Below are positions 31,891-39,131 of a stretch of DNA of 39,131 nt, piece after piece. This stretch comes from JBAXXL01 sp038206725. GTDB lineage: Bacteria; Bacteroidota; Ignavibacteria; Kapaibacteriales; UBA2268. Position numbers and translations under genes: made by a program. Where the stretch lies: the NCBI GenBank assembly GCA_038206725.1, contig JBBRAO010000031.1:1-39131 (forward strand), given 5' to 3'. Within the stretch, counting starts at the first letter, position 1; each line of letters starts with the position of its first letter. Under the pieces are notes generated by a model. That model did no database searches, had not been told where the DNA came from, and saw only the letters and a program-made list of their open reading frames with translations.

Positions 31891-32470
31891 AACTATAAGG
31901 CTAAAAGACGGTGAATTGCAGAATTTGATTTATCATCAAGCAAGGCTAAATCGTACAATGAACGCGTTTTATATAAATCCCAGAATATATCAACTTGATG
32001 AACTCATCAAAGTACCTGATGTTTCTTTGGAAGGTATTTATAAATGCAGATTTATATATTCTGATAAAGATTTTAAAATTGAATATGAATTATATAAGCC
32101 GAAGAAAGTTAGATATTTACAATTGATAGAGGATGATAGTATTATTTATAATCATAAATTTACAGACAGAAGTCAATTTGATAAACTTATTTCACATACA
32201 GATTATGATGATGTTATAATAACATCCCGCGGGGCAATTACCGACACATCACGCGCGAATATAGTTTTTTTATCGGCGGGTGAGTGGTTTACTACTGACG
32301 CGCCATTACTTAAAGGAACTCAACGGGCAAAACTTTTACAACAAGGCAGAATCACAGAACGAGCAATAAAAGTCGAAGATTTGGGTAAATACAAGGCATT
32401 TAGATTGATTAACGCTATGTGCCCATTCGAAGAACAACGGATGCATTCGATAAATAACATAATCATTTAG
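31874..32470 (+). CDS. pabC: Aminotransferase class IV, probable aminodeoxychorismate lyase (PabC)
   Basis: 198 residues from ATG 31874 (MYPLFETIRLKDGELQNLIY); the in-frame ATG at 31853 adds seven residues inside pabB and is less likely, since AGAAGATCT precedes 31874. A PLP-dependent fold-type IV enzyme. The expected end of the pathway is release of pyruvate to give p-aminobenzoate. Visible family features are HQARLNRTMNAFY, the lysine region YNHKFTDRSQFDKL, SRGAITDTSRANIVFLSAGE and APLLKGTQRAKLL. It is shorter than E. coli PabC (269), like other members encoded beside PabB in this phylum. It overlaps pabB and is followed after 7 bases by pabA, so the operon order is B-C-A. Confidence 0.88.
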   Translation: MYPLFETIRLKDGELQNLIYHQARLNRTMNAFYINPRIYQLDELIKVPDVSLEGIYKCRFIYSDKDFKIEYELYKPKKVRYLQLIEDDSIIYNHKFTDRSQFDKLISHTDYDDVIITSRGAITDTSRANIVFLSAGEWFTTDAPLLKGTQRAKLLQQGRITERAIKVEDLGKYKAFRLINAMCPFEEQRMHSINNIII

Positions 32471-32477
32471 TATATAT

Positions 32478-33047
32478 ATGAAAAAAGTAATTATAATAGA
32501 TAATCACGATTCATTTTCTTGGAATTTAGCTCAGCTTTTTGCTGAAAATCCGGCTTGCGAAGTTGTAGTAGAATCCATTGATGAAGTATCACTACCGGAT
32601 TTAGAGCCTTATGATAAAATAGTCATTTCTCCCGGACCCGATGTGCCGAGCAATTATCCTAAGATTAGCGAAATTTTGTGTGAGTTTTATAAAAGAAAAA
32701 GCATATTGGGAGTGTGCTTAGGTCACCAATCAATAGTCGAGTTTTTTGGTGGGAAATTAGTGAATTTGGATGAAGTTTATCACGGAATTCGAGAAGAAAT
32801 TTCAATTAATAAGAGCCATTATGTGTTCGAAGGTTTAGAACAGACCATCAAAGTAGGTTTATACCACTCTTGGGCGGCTGAGGCTGACACTTTGCCCGAC
32901 AGCTTAGAAGTTATCGCCAAAAGTAAAAATGGTATCATAATGGGGGTTTTTCATAAGGAATATGACATGATAGGAATCCAATTCCATCCGGAATCCTATA
33001 TGACAGAGTGTGGAAATGTGATGATAGACAATTGGATTAAGAGATAA
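32478..33047 (+). CDS. pabA: Aminodeoxychorismate/anthranilate synthase component II (PabA)
   Basis: 189-residue class I glutamine amidotransferase that delivers ammonia to PabB. The catalytic triad is Cys80 in LGVCLGHQS, His170 and Glu172 in GIQFHPES. Also conserved are IIDNHDSFSWNLAQ at the start and KIVISPGPDVPSNYP with the oxyanion glycine. The domain could also serve anthranilate synthase (TrpG), but the neighbours pabB and pabC point to folate. Length is normal. It is the last gene of the operon and is followed by an A-rich stretch and a palindrome. Confidence 0.93.
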   Translation: MKKVIIIDNHDSFSWNLAQLFAENPACEVVVESIDEVSLPDLEPYDKIVISPGPDVPSNYPKISEILCEFYKRKSILGVCLGHQSIVEFFGGKLVNLDEVYHGIREEISINKSHYVFEGLEQTIKVGLYHSWAAEADTLPDSLEVIAKSKNGIIMGVFHKEYDMIGIQFHPESYMTECGNVMIDNWIKR

Positions 33048-33078
33048 AAAAAAGAGCCTTGCCGAAGGGCATAGTTCA

Positions 33079-33111
33079 ACTCATCCGAGGACTTGCAGTC
33101 ATCGGATGAGT
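33079..33111. repeat. Palindrome CATCCGA...TCGGATG (copy 1), likely terminator
   Basis: ACTCATCCGA (33079-33088) pairs with TCGGATGAGT (33102-33111), with GACT/AGTC extending the stem inside. It lies between convergent genes and belongs to the same family as the palindrome at 34582-34614. Confidence 0.75.
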
Positions 33112-33604
33112 GGTTCCTTTACAATCAAACTTGATAATACCAACTCTTTGATCGCTTCAGGCAAATGTGTAATCTGCCATTGTCTCTCTTCGTCAATTGA
33201 TTTATCGGCTTTATGAACCGCTTTCAAGGCATACACAGCCCCGCTCTCAAGGAATGGTCTGCGAAATGAGCTGTGGCAACCGCGTGACCTGCTGAGCGAG
33301 CTACTGCTACTGAAAGGGGGTTTGAACATTCTCTTGCCAAAGCTTGTGCCGCTATAGAAGCATTTCTCGCTGTACCGACAGTTGCATTGCCTTTTGCCCA
33401 TTCTTTAGCTACTGATATAGCATTCTCCAACCGCTCATCTACTTTTTCTCCAAAGAGCGGTAAAATATGTTCCGCGCAATCGCAAGCCCATTTCATCAAT
33501 AGTCTATGCTGTTCCTTTGTTAAAAGTCCGCCGCGGTGTTCAGCTATAAATTTTTTATCGCGCATAATTGGCGGCAGTTTCCGCTTGGTCGTTATACCAA
33601 ACAC
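33099..33604 (-). pseudogene. Putative immunity protein (Imm5-like), frameshifted
   Basis: Two overlapping frames together give a protein of about 155-168 residues. The 5' part (from ATG 33565, MRDKKFIAEHRGGLLTKEQH; GTG 33604 is a longer option) reads RLLMKWACDCAEHILPLF, VGTARNASIAAQALARECSN and AVATAHFADHSLRAG. The 3' part, in another frame, continues AVYALKAVHKADKSIDEERQ and LPEAIKELVLSSL. The shift lies at the GGGG run (33239-33242 on the plus strand): one more G would restore the continuous reading LRAGAVYALKAV. This family is annotated as putative immunity proteins; no toxin gene is adjacent. Either a recent mutation, phase variation at the run, or a sequence error. Confidence 0.75.
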
Positions 33605-33634
33605 AGATGCTTAATTCTGTATTATTCACAATGT

Positions 33635-34447
33635 TTATTCAATTACTATTTTCTTAATTACAACGGATCTGTTTTGCGCATCAATCACGTGAACAAAGTA
33701 AATCCCCTTTTCATTTAACCCTGATAAATCAACCGTTGTTAGCTGTTGGCTTATAGAAGAAGTATATACAATCTGACCTATAATATTAGAGATTTTCAAG
33801 GTATAACCATTATTAATTGATGGATAATTACCAAAATCAACGATGACAAAATTATTAGCAGGGTTAGGGTAGATGCTGATATTCAGCGCATTGCCCATTT
33901 CTTCATTAACTCCCAAAGGTCCCGGCTTAGTTATCCTTAGACTATCCATAACTACATTGGTCACAGGTTTGTCCTTACTGTTTGTTGCAACTACTCCAAT
34001 AGCTTGAACAACCGAGAAATTAGTAACAACTATACCGAACACTGGATAATTCGGATTGAGGTAAGCGTTATTAACTAAATTAATAAAGAATTGACTGCCA
34101 CCGGTATTAGGACCGGAATTTGCCATAGCGATAGCTTTTTGAACATTTTTTGCTAATGGATCAAATTCATCGGGAATTGAATAACCGGGTCCGCCAGAAC
34201 CGGTACCTGTCGGATCGCCACCCTGTATCATAAAACCACTAATTACTCTATGGAAAACCACACCGTCGTAGAATTTCTGCTCAACAAGTTTTATGAAATT
34301 CCCCGCAGTTATAGGTTGCAAAGTATCGTACATTTCAGTAACAAATGTTCCCATATTGGTATAAAATGTAACCTCTGTTTGGGCAAACGAGGATTTTGTG
34401 CAAAGCATAAAAGCTACTGCAATACAAAGAATAAATATTTTTTTCAT
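33635..34447 (-). CDS. Exported cyclophilin-type peptidyl-prolyl isomerase with type IX sorting domain
   Basis: 270 residues from ATG 34447 (MKKIFILCIAVAFMLCTKSS then FAQ), chosen because the in-frame ATG at 34459 adds only MADL before the signal peptide. Residues about 24-170 form a cyclophilin domain: NFIKLVEQKFYDGVVFHRVI, GFMIQGGDPTGTGSGGPGYS, MANSGPNTGGSQFFI and YPVFGIV, with the catalytic FHR and QFF motifs. Residues about 190-270 are a Por-type C-terminal domain (ISIYPNPANNFVIVDFGNY ... GLNEKGIYFVHVIDAQNRSV), directing secretion and surface attachment by the type IX system. The combination makes a surface-displayed foldase. It is followed by the frameshifted immunity-like gene. Confidence 0.93.
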   Translation of the reverse strand: MKKIFILCIAVAFMLCTKSSFAQTEVTFYTNMGTFVTEMYDTLQPITAGNFIKLVEQKFYDGVVFHRVISGFMIQGGDPTGTGSGGPGYSIPDEFDPLAKNVQKAIAMANSGPNTGGSQFFINLVNNAYLNPNYPVFGIVVTNFSVVQAIGVVATNSKDKPVTNVVMDSLRITKPGPLGVNEEMGNALNISIYPNPANNFVIVDFGNYPSINNGYTLKISNIIGQIVYTSSISQQLTTVDLSGLNEKGIYFVHVIDAQNRSVVIKKIVIE

Positions 34448-34581
34448 CAAATCCGCCAATTATAATAAAGTTCAAAAGTTTATTTTCAGCTCTCAATTAT
34501 CAACATACAAAAATAGTAAAAATATACTAATATTTAAGCAAATTGTTGATAATTTTTCAGAGAATCGTGTAAATACTAAAA

Positions 34582-34614
34582 ATCCATCCGATGACTTAGA
34601 GTCATCGGATGGAT
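34582..34614. repeat. Perfect palindrome with 15-bp arms (copy 2)
   Basis: ATCCATCCGATGACT (34582-34596) against AGTCATCGGATGGAT (34600-34614), with a three-base loop TAG. It lies between the tRNA-Ser terminator and the cyclophilin gene and shares its core with the palindrome at 33079-33111. Confidence 0.85.
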
Positions 34615-34620
34615 AAATCA

Positions 34621-34655
34621 AAAAAAAGGCTTCTTGATTGCTCAAGAAGCCTTTT
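34621..34655 (-). terminator. Terminator of tRNA-Ser
   Basis: AAAGGCTTCTTGA (34625-34637 region) pairs with TCAAGAAGCCTTT (34642-34654); the A run at 34620-34627 supplies the T tail on the minus strand. Confidence 0.88.
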
Positions 34656-34660
34656 CGCGG

Positions 34661-34743
34661 TGGAAGATGAGGGATTCGAACCCCCACAGGCTCGCGCCCG
34701 GCGGTTTTCAAGACCGCTGCAATACCAATTATGCGAATCTTCC
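34661..34743 (-). tRNA. tRNA-Ser (anticodon UGA)
   Basis: On the minus strand the 7-bp acceptor stem is GGAAGAT/ATCTTCC. The anticodon arm is GCGGT-CTTGAAA-ACCGC, with anticodon TGA. The extra arm (GGGCGCGAGCCT) is of class II type, and the T-arm has GGTTCGAATCC. Discriminator is A; CCA is not encoded (CCG follows). Length 83. Confidence 0.95.
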
Positions 34744-34878
34744 GCATTTATTCATTCGGTACCGAATAAGAATTTCAAAATTAAGACTAATTTTCGAAAT
34801 ATGCAAATATTCACAATAAATTTTTATATATTTTATTTATTAGTTATATTTGTAATTAAAAAATTTGAATAGCGGAAA

Positions 34879-37161
34879 ATGAAATATTTATTTACTATAG
34901 TTTTATTGACAATAATCTCTTTTATTGCCACTCACAGTGAAACTTTAATTTATTCAAAGGATTACCCGAAGTCCAAAGTAGTAAATTTTGGTCCTTGTTT
35001 TATTAACGATAGTGCTCATTCATCAATTGTATTGGTTTATGATGGGCAAGAATCGGTTTATATCCAAAACGGTGAACCGACTTTGAAGGTTTTCTACAGT
35101 CCCCACGATAAAAGCCTTTTGGAAAATCAATATCGTAACTTTGACCCGGATATGAAAAGACAGCCTCTTCCACGTACATTGAATTCTCTTCAATCAACTT
35201 TGGAACTACCTTTTTACTTCTTTGCCGATGCTAACATCGCTTTGTGGCCCAAAGGGGTTTATCACGCACGAGCTATGCTTGCGCTTGCTAAATCATCGAA
35301 CAACGAAGTTGTAATAATTGATACTTTTACGTTAAAAGCCAAGAAAACTGATTTGTATATTGACGGTTTTACTGATAGTTTAAATTTCGATTCCGTTTAT
35401 GTAAATCCGGTTACTTCAAAAGAATTGGAATGGCTTATAAAAAGTACTAAAATGCCAAAAGTAGAAGTTTCGGACCAGAAGGTAGAAATATCAAGCCCAT
35501 ATACCGGAAAAGAGTTTTTTGTAACTGATTTGGACAAGAGACCTGTTTTTAATCAAAAATATCAAACAATCCCTTGGAAAATCCAATATTCACCTCGCGA
35601 CAAAGGCAAGGACAGCGGTGTTGTCAAAGTTTACTATTATCCTGATAAAAATAAATATCCTGATAGTACGCGTTTCGCATCTGTGAAATTATATGGTGTT
35701 GGAGTAGAACAAAAACTTATTCTAACCGAATCTAATTATACGATTTTGGGCGATACCATCGATGTTGGCAATATAGTAACCGGCACTACCACTTTTTTGA
35801 CCGGGAAACTCGATAACCAAGGCAATATTCCAATTTCGGCGACAAAAGAAGGTGTTTTTGCTATGGATTCCGAAAACAGTGCCGAAATAATCACAATAAG
35901 CAAAAAAGCGTTTGTAGCCAAATCATTACCGCCAAAAGAGAAAACCCAGTTTCAAATAAGTTGTAAACCAAAAGAAAATGGTATATTTATCGAACGATAT
36001 ATTATTAATACCAACATTAAAGATAGGAATATTCACGGTGTCCCGGCTAATGCCGAAAAATATATATTTTACATAAAGGGAGTAGGGGTAGCTCCAAAAT
36101 TGCGACTACCTTTCGATACTTTAGATTTCGGCAGTGTGCTGATTAACGATATAAATTGCCCGAGCAAAAAAGACACTTCGATTACGATTACAAATGTTGG
36201 TACATCAAATTTGATTGTTAAAAGTATAAGCATCACCCCAAATGAGAAATTCGTTGTCCCGGAGCAAACGTTTGAATTAAAACCCAACGCAACGAAAGTT
36301 ATAAAAATTACCTTTTTGTCTGATGACGGAGAGTTTGGACCATTTACTGCTAAACTTGATTTTATAAGTAATTTGCCGTCACCACCCAATTCCATTGTTC
36401 TCAAGGTAAACCGAATACCAAAGGAGAAATCTTGGTTAAGTATTCCAAAAAATCTAAAAGCTAAACCTGGAAGATTAATTGATGTCCCAATTATTTTGGA
36501 AGATAAAGATTACGGAAGACACCCCATTAAAAATGCTAAGAATTTCCATACACTAATTACATTTGATTCAACTATAATGCGTTACGATAATAGACAAATT
36601 ATAGGGACCGCTTCCGAAGGTGCCGGTATAAATATTGTTTCTTTATCCTCCGGCAGTATCGAGTTAAACATTAATAACAAATCGGATTATTTTAAAGCGA
36701 TTGATACGCTAATCAAACTGCAGTTTAGAACGTATTTAGGAGAAGTTCTTACTACCGGTATCGCATTTACACAAACGGTTACAAAATTTGGTGACGGACT
36801 TTGCGATGATGTGCTCAATATTGAAGGAAATATTGGAAATGGAGAATTTTTACTCGATTCAGTTTGTGGTTTGCAATACAAAACCAAAGTAGTTCCAAGG
36901 GGAATATCAATTCAAAGTATATCCCCAAATCCCGCAACTGATGTCATTGATCTTGAGTTTTTATTAGAAAAGGAATCTCAATGCAAAATTGAAATTTTCG
37001 ATTCAAAAGGTCAGCTCATTAACAAGGTTACTAACAAAGGATTTAAATTCGGTATAAATAGGCATATTTGCGATGTAAGCACATTGACTACAGGTATTTA
37101 TTATGTCAGAATAAGCTCGATTAACGGATCAGCAGAAAAGAATCTAATAATAAGTAAATAA
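34879..37161 (+). CDS. Surface protein with Ig-like (choice-of-anchor D) repeats and type IX sorting domain
   Basis: 760 residues with a signal peptide (MKYLFTIVLLTIISFIATHS). Residues about 30-400 contain repeated beta-sandwich segments centred on lines such as KFGPCFINDSAHSSIVL-like and VDVGNIVTGTTTFLTGKL. Residues about 405-505 are the clearest Ig-like module of the ASPM/HYDIN or choice-of-anchor D kind (DFGSVLINDINCPSKKDTSI, TITNVGTSNLIVKSISITPN). About 515-650 resembles a cohesin-like fold (KAKPGRLIDVPIILEDKDYG, HTLITFDSTIMRYD). The last 80 residues form a Por-type sorting domain (IQSISPNPATDVIDLEFLLE ... LTTGIYYVRISSINGSAEKN). Likely a structural or adhesive surface protein; no catalytic motif is seen. 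Its promoter is unclear; TATATTTG lies at 34845-34852. Confidence 0.85.
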   Translation: MKYLFTIVLLTIISFIATHSETLIYSKDYPKSKVVNFGPCFINDSAHSSIVLVYDGQESVYIQNGEPTLKVFYSPHDKSLLENQYRNFDPDMKRQPLPRTLNSLQSTLELPFYFFADANIALWPKGVYHARAMLALAKSSNNEVVIIDTFTLKAKKTDLYIDGFTDSLNFDSVYVNPVTSKELEWLIKSTKMPKVEVSDQKVEISSPYTGKEFFVTDLDKRPVFNQKYQTIPWKIQYSPRDKGKDSGVVKVYYYPDKNKYPDSTRFASVKLYGVGVEQKLILTESNYTILGDTIDVGNIVTGTTTFLTGKLDNQGNIPISATKEGVFAMDSENSAEIITISKKAFVAKSLPPKEKTQFQISCKPKENGIFIERYIINTNIKDRNIHGVPANAEKYIFYIKGVGVAPKLRLPFDTLDFGSVLINDINCPSKKDTSITITNVGTSNLIVKSISITPNEKFVVPEQTFELKPNATKVIKITFLSDDGEFGPFTAKLDFISNLPSPPNSIVLKVNRIPKEKSWLSIPKNLKAKPGRLIDVPIILEDKDYGRHPIKNAKNFHTLITFDSTIMRYDNRQIIGTASEGAGINIVSLSSGSIELNINNKSDYFKAIDTLIKLQFRTYLGEVLTTGIAFTQTVTKFGDGLCDDVLNIEGNIGNGEFLLDSVCGLQYKTKVVPRGISIQSISPNPATDVIDLEFLLEKESQCKIEIFDSKGQLINKVTNKGFKFGINRHICDVSTLTTGIYYVRISSINGSAEKNLIISK

Positions 37162-37177
37162 CAATTTCGTAGATGTT

Positions 37178-37219
37178 AAAAAGCCTGTCCAGTGTTCATA
37201 CTAGACAGGCTTTTTTTTA
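37178..37219. terminator. Bidirectional terminator
   Basis: AAGCCTGTC (37181-37189) and GACAGGCTT (37204-37212) with A residues before and eight T after. It serves the surface-protein gene (+) and rarA (-), which converge here. Confidence 0.92.
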
Positions 37220-37236
37220 AATATATATTAATATCA

Positions 37237-38544
37237 CTAATTGTTATAGCGTTTTTTCCATAAGTTGCGCAATTTTTCTTTAAATGATTTTTCCTTGCCG
37301 TTATCGCCGGGTAGATAGTATGCTTGTTCACGGGTACCTATTGGGAAATATGATTCATCAATAAAATTTCCCTCAAAATCGTGCGGATATTTATAATTCG
37401 TTCCAAAACCTTCTTTTTTCATTAATTTAGTTGGTGCATTTCTCAAATGTAAGGGGACTTCCAAAGGCATTCCGCTTCTTATGTCTTTCTCGACACTATT
37501 ATAAGCCATATACGAAGCGTTTGACTTCGGACAGGATGCTAAATAAGTTACTCCGTGTGCTAAATTAATTCGACATTCAGGCATTCCGATAATTGTAACG
37601 GCATTGAACACGGAAATCGCTAAAGTCAAAGCATATACATCCGCATTTCCGACATCTTCACTAGCGAAAATAACCATTCGGCGCGCTATAAATTTTGGGT
37701 CTTCTCCGGCTTCAAGCATTTTTGCTAGCCAAATCATAGCCGCGTCCGGATCGGATCCTCTCAAAGATTTGATGAAAGCTGATATGGTATCGTAATGGTT
37801 ATCCCCCTTTTTATCATATTGAACGATTTTATGTTGCAGAGCACGTTCCAATAGAGCATTATCAATTATTATATCCTTCGATTTATCGGATAGTTCAAAT
37901 GCCAACTCAAGTATATTGAGTGTTGTACGAGCATCTCCTGCCGCGATGTTAAAAAAGTCTTCATAATTATCAATTTTTATTGAAAACTGTGATAAGATTG
38001 AATCATTTTTTAGAGTATTATCAATTAAACTAATGGTATTATTTAAGTTGAGTTTTTCTAAACGGTACACTTGGCACCTGCTCATAAGAGCCGAGTTAAT
38101 TTCAAAAGAAGGGTTCTCAGTTGTCGCACCAACTAATATGATAAGACCTGTTTCTACTGAATGTAAAAGTGCATCCTGTTGTGATTTATTAAAGCGGTGG
38201 ATTTCATCAATAAAAAGCAAAGTACGCTTACCAATAATTTTCAATTTTTCCGCTTCTTCAATAATTCTTCTCAAATCACGCACTCCGGATTCTACTGCTG
38301 AAATCCGAACAAATTTATAATCGGAATGAGAAGCTATAAGCATTGCCAAAGTTGTCTTTCCACAGCCTGGTGGTCCCCAAAAAATAATTGACGGGAACTC
38401 ACCTTTTTTGAAAAATTCATTTAGTGGTTTGCCGTCGGTAATTAAATGCTCTTGTCCATAAATATCAGTAATTTCCGTCGGTCTCATTCGTTCTGCGAGC
38501 GGAGTATGTTTTATTTGTTGTTCCTTAGAAAATAAATTGTTCAT
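37237..38544 (-). CDS. rarA: Replication-associated recombination protein A (RarA/MgsA)
   Basis: 435-residue AAA+ ATPase of the clamp-loader-like RarA/Mgs1/WRNIP1 family, which acts at stalled replication forks. Visible motifs: the opening TPLAERMRPTEITDIYGQEH, Walker A WGPPGCGKTTLA (57-68), Walker B LLFIDEIHRFNKSQQDALL (109-127), sensor 1 LVGATTENPSFEINSALMSR and the arginine-finger SR, then the tetramerisation part (SAFIKSLRGSDPDAAMIWLA, ARRMVIFASEDVGNADVYAL) and the C-terminal HLRNAPTKLMKKEG and YKYPHDFEGNF. Length is normal. It has no partner gene nearby and converges on the surface-protein gene. Confidence 0.97.
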   Translation of the reverse strand: MNNLFSKEQQIKHTPLAERMRPTEITDIYGQEHLITDGKPLNEFFKKGEFPSIIFWGPPGCGKTTLAMLIASHSDYKFVRISAVESGVRDLRRIIEEAEKLKIIGKRTLLFIDEIHRFNKSQQDALLHSVETGLIILVGATTENPSFEINSALMSRCQVYRLEKLNLNNTISLIDNTLKNDSILSQFSIKIDNYEDFFNIAAGDARTTLNILELAFELSDKSKDIIIDNALLERALQHKIVQYDKKGDNHYDTISAFIKSLRGSDPDAAMIWLAKMLEAGEDPKFIARRMVIFASEDVGNADVYALTLAISVFNAVTIIGMPECRINLAHGVTYLASCPKSNASYMAYNSVEKDIRSGMPLEVPLHLRNAPTKLMKKEGFGTNYKYPHDFEGNFIDESYFPIGTREQAYYLPGDNGKEKSFKEKLRNLWKKRYNN

Positions 38545-38762
38545 AAATATTGCGTTTAATTAAAGAAAATATTTTATTATTAGCAGAATTCTTCGTAATT
38601 TAATACTTTGAAAAGTAGAAATTTTCAAAGTATTATGTAATAATTATCAATAATATCTGTTATTGATATTATAAAGAATTAATTTATCAAAATTAAGCAA
38701 AATTAAGATTAAAAAATGAAATTATTAATAAATAATAAACAAAATTATATTTAGGAGTATTT

Positions 38763-39131
38763 ATGAAATCCTTTATCCAAAGATTCATTATGTCGGTATT
38801 AGCAGTGATTGTTTTGCAAGTCACTTTTGCTAGTTTGCCGGCAACCGCACAGGACAACGGTCCTGACGGGTACTGTATACCTAAGCAATGGTTTACAGAT
38901 AATTACATAGGCGGTAAATATTACGCTTATTATTATTGCTATCCTGATTACCCTAAGATGTATCCTTCATCATATTTGGATGCACCAGGTGCTTCGATTA
39001 CTTATGTGAAAATCACACCTAAGAACAATCCAAGTGAAATCATCTTATACCGCCAAACCGGAGATGATTACAATGGTTCCGATACCTACTGCTATGCTTA
39101 TATGAGCAATGATTATGATGGTACGGGTCAA
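38763..39131 (+). CDS. Secreted protein, 5' part only
   Basis: At least 123 residues, running off the end of the window. ATG 38763 follows TTTAGGAGTATTT, the most Shine-Dalgarno-like spacer in the window. The signal peptide is MKSFIQRFIMSVLAVIVLQV then TFASLPATAQ. The mature start, NGPDGYCIPKQWFTDNYIGG and KYYAYYYCYPDYPKMYPSSY, is rich in Tyr and Cys and suggests a disulfide-bonded extracellular domain; the following GASITYVKITPKNNPSEIIL is beta-rich. It could be the N-terminus of a large surface protein like the GEVED/sorting-domain proteins of this phylum, but the family cannot be assigned from this fragment. Confidence 0.8.
   Translation, partial: MKSFIQRFIMSVLAVIVLQVTFASLPATAQDNGPDGYCIPKQWFTDNYIGGKYYAYYYCYPDYPKMYPSSYLDAPGASITYVKITPKNNPSEIILYRQTGDDYNGSDTYCYAYMSNDYDGTGQ

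Noticed and set aside
33387..33614. Plus-strand frame opposite the immunity-like gene
   Set aside because: Shadow of the minus-strand gene, whose two frames match a known family.
34609..34872. Plus-strand frame over the tRNA-Ser region
   Set aside because: Runs antisense through the tRNA and its terminator; a chance frame.

Overview
The window looks like a chromosomal segment of an AT-rich member of the Bacteroidota/Chlorobiota (FCB) branch, possibly an Ignavibacteria- or Kapabacteria-like lineage; the exact lineage is inference. The evidence is two proteins with Por-type (type IX secretion) C-terminal sorting domains, a DUF5916 outer-membrane protein, the Bacteroidetes alternative GlmU-like enzyme, starts without Shine-Dalgarno sequences, and promoters of the TTTG-N19-21-TAnnTTTG kind.

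Layout. Positions 1-5950 carry housekeeping genes: a DUF5916 protein, pyrG and a GlmU-like nucleotidyl/acetyltransferase. Positions 5993-6359 are the tmRNA gene ssrA (tag ANYDYALAA). Its last 37 bases recur exactly at 14467-14503, and a decayed copy lies at 12934-12972. The DNA between 6361 and 14503 therefore reads as one or two islands inserted at the 3' end of ssrA. Cargo: a Doc toxin with a large partner, a GIY-YIG/DUF4357 protein, a shrunken type I restriction locus (hsdM' - rhuM - hsdS' - bro'), a metallophosphoesterase lipoprotein, and an NhaA antiporter alone in its own 1.5-kb att-bounded cassette. No integrase is visible. Near-identical GGAACCC...GGGTTCC terminators separate the cassettes, and three of these are followed by a copied promoter block.

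Positions 14.6-19.4 kb hold a YdeI/DUF1801 protein, an exported M3 oligopeptidase, a long non-coding stretch and a DUF3494 (ice-binding-like) lipoprotein. Positions 19.9-25.3 kb hold an SDR oxidoreductase, a small unknown protein, an exported Mn-type superoxide dismutase, a baeRF-like protein, an HPF/RaiA-like ribosome-binding protein and pyruvate kinase, which together look like a stress and energy neighbourhood. Positions 25.29-25.79 kb are a non-coding block with a 21-bp-phased repeat array and a dyad.

Positions 25.8-30.5 kb hold an unknown protein, a lipoprotein, an aldo/keto reductase, an AI-2E family membrane protein and a frameshifted sugar transferase. Positions 30.9-33.05 kb are a compact p-aminobenzoate operon (pabB-pabC-pabA). 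It is followed by a frameshifted immunity-like gene, a cyclophilin with a sorting domain, tRNA-Ser(UGA), a large sorting-domain surface protein, rarA, and the 5' part of a secreted protein that runs off the end.

The most distinctive features are the integrase-less ssrA-anchored cassette array with repeated joints, the restriction locus in which hsdM and hsdS each appear to have lost their middle while keeping both ends around an intact rhuM, and the symmetric 21-bp array.
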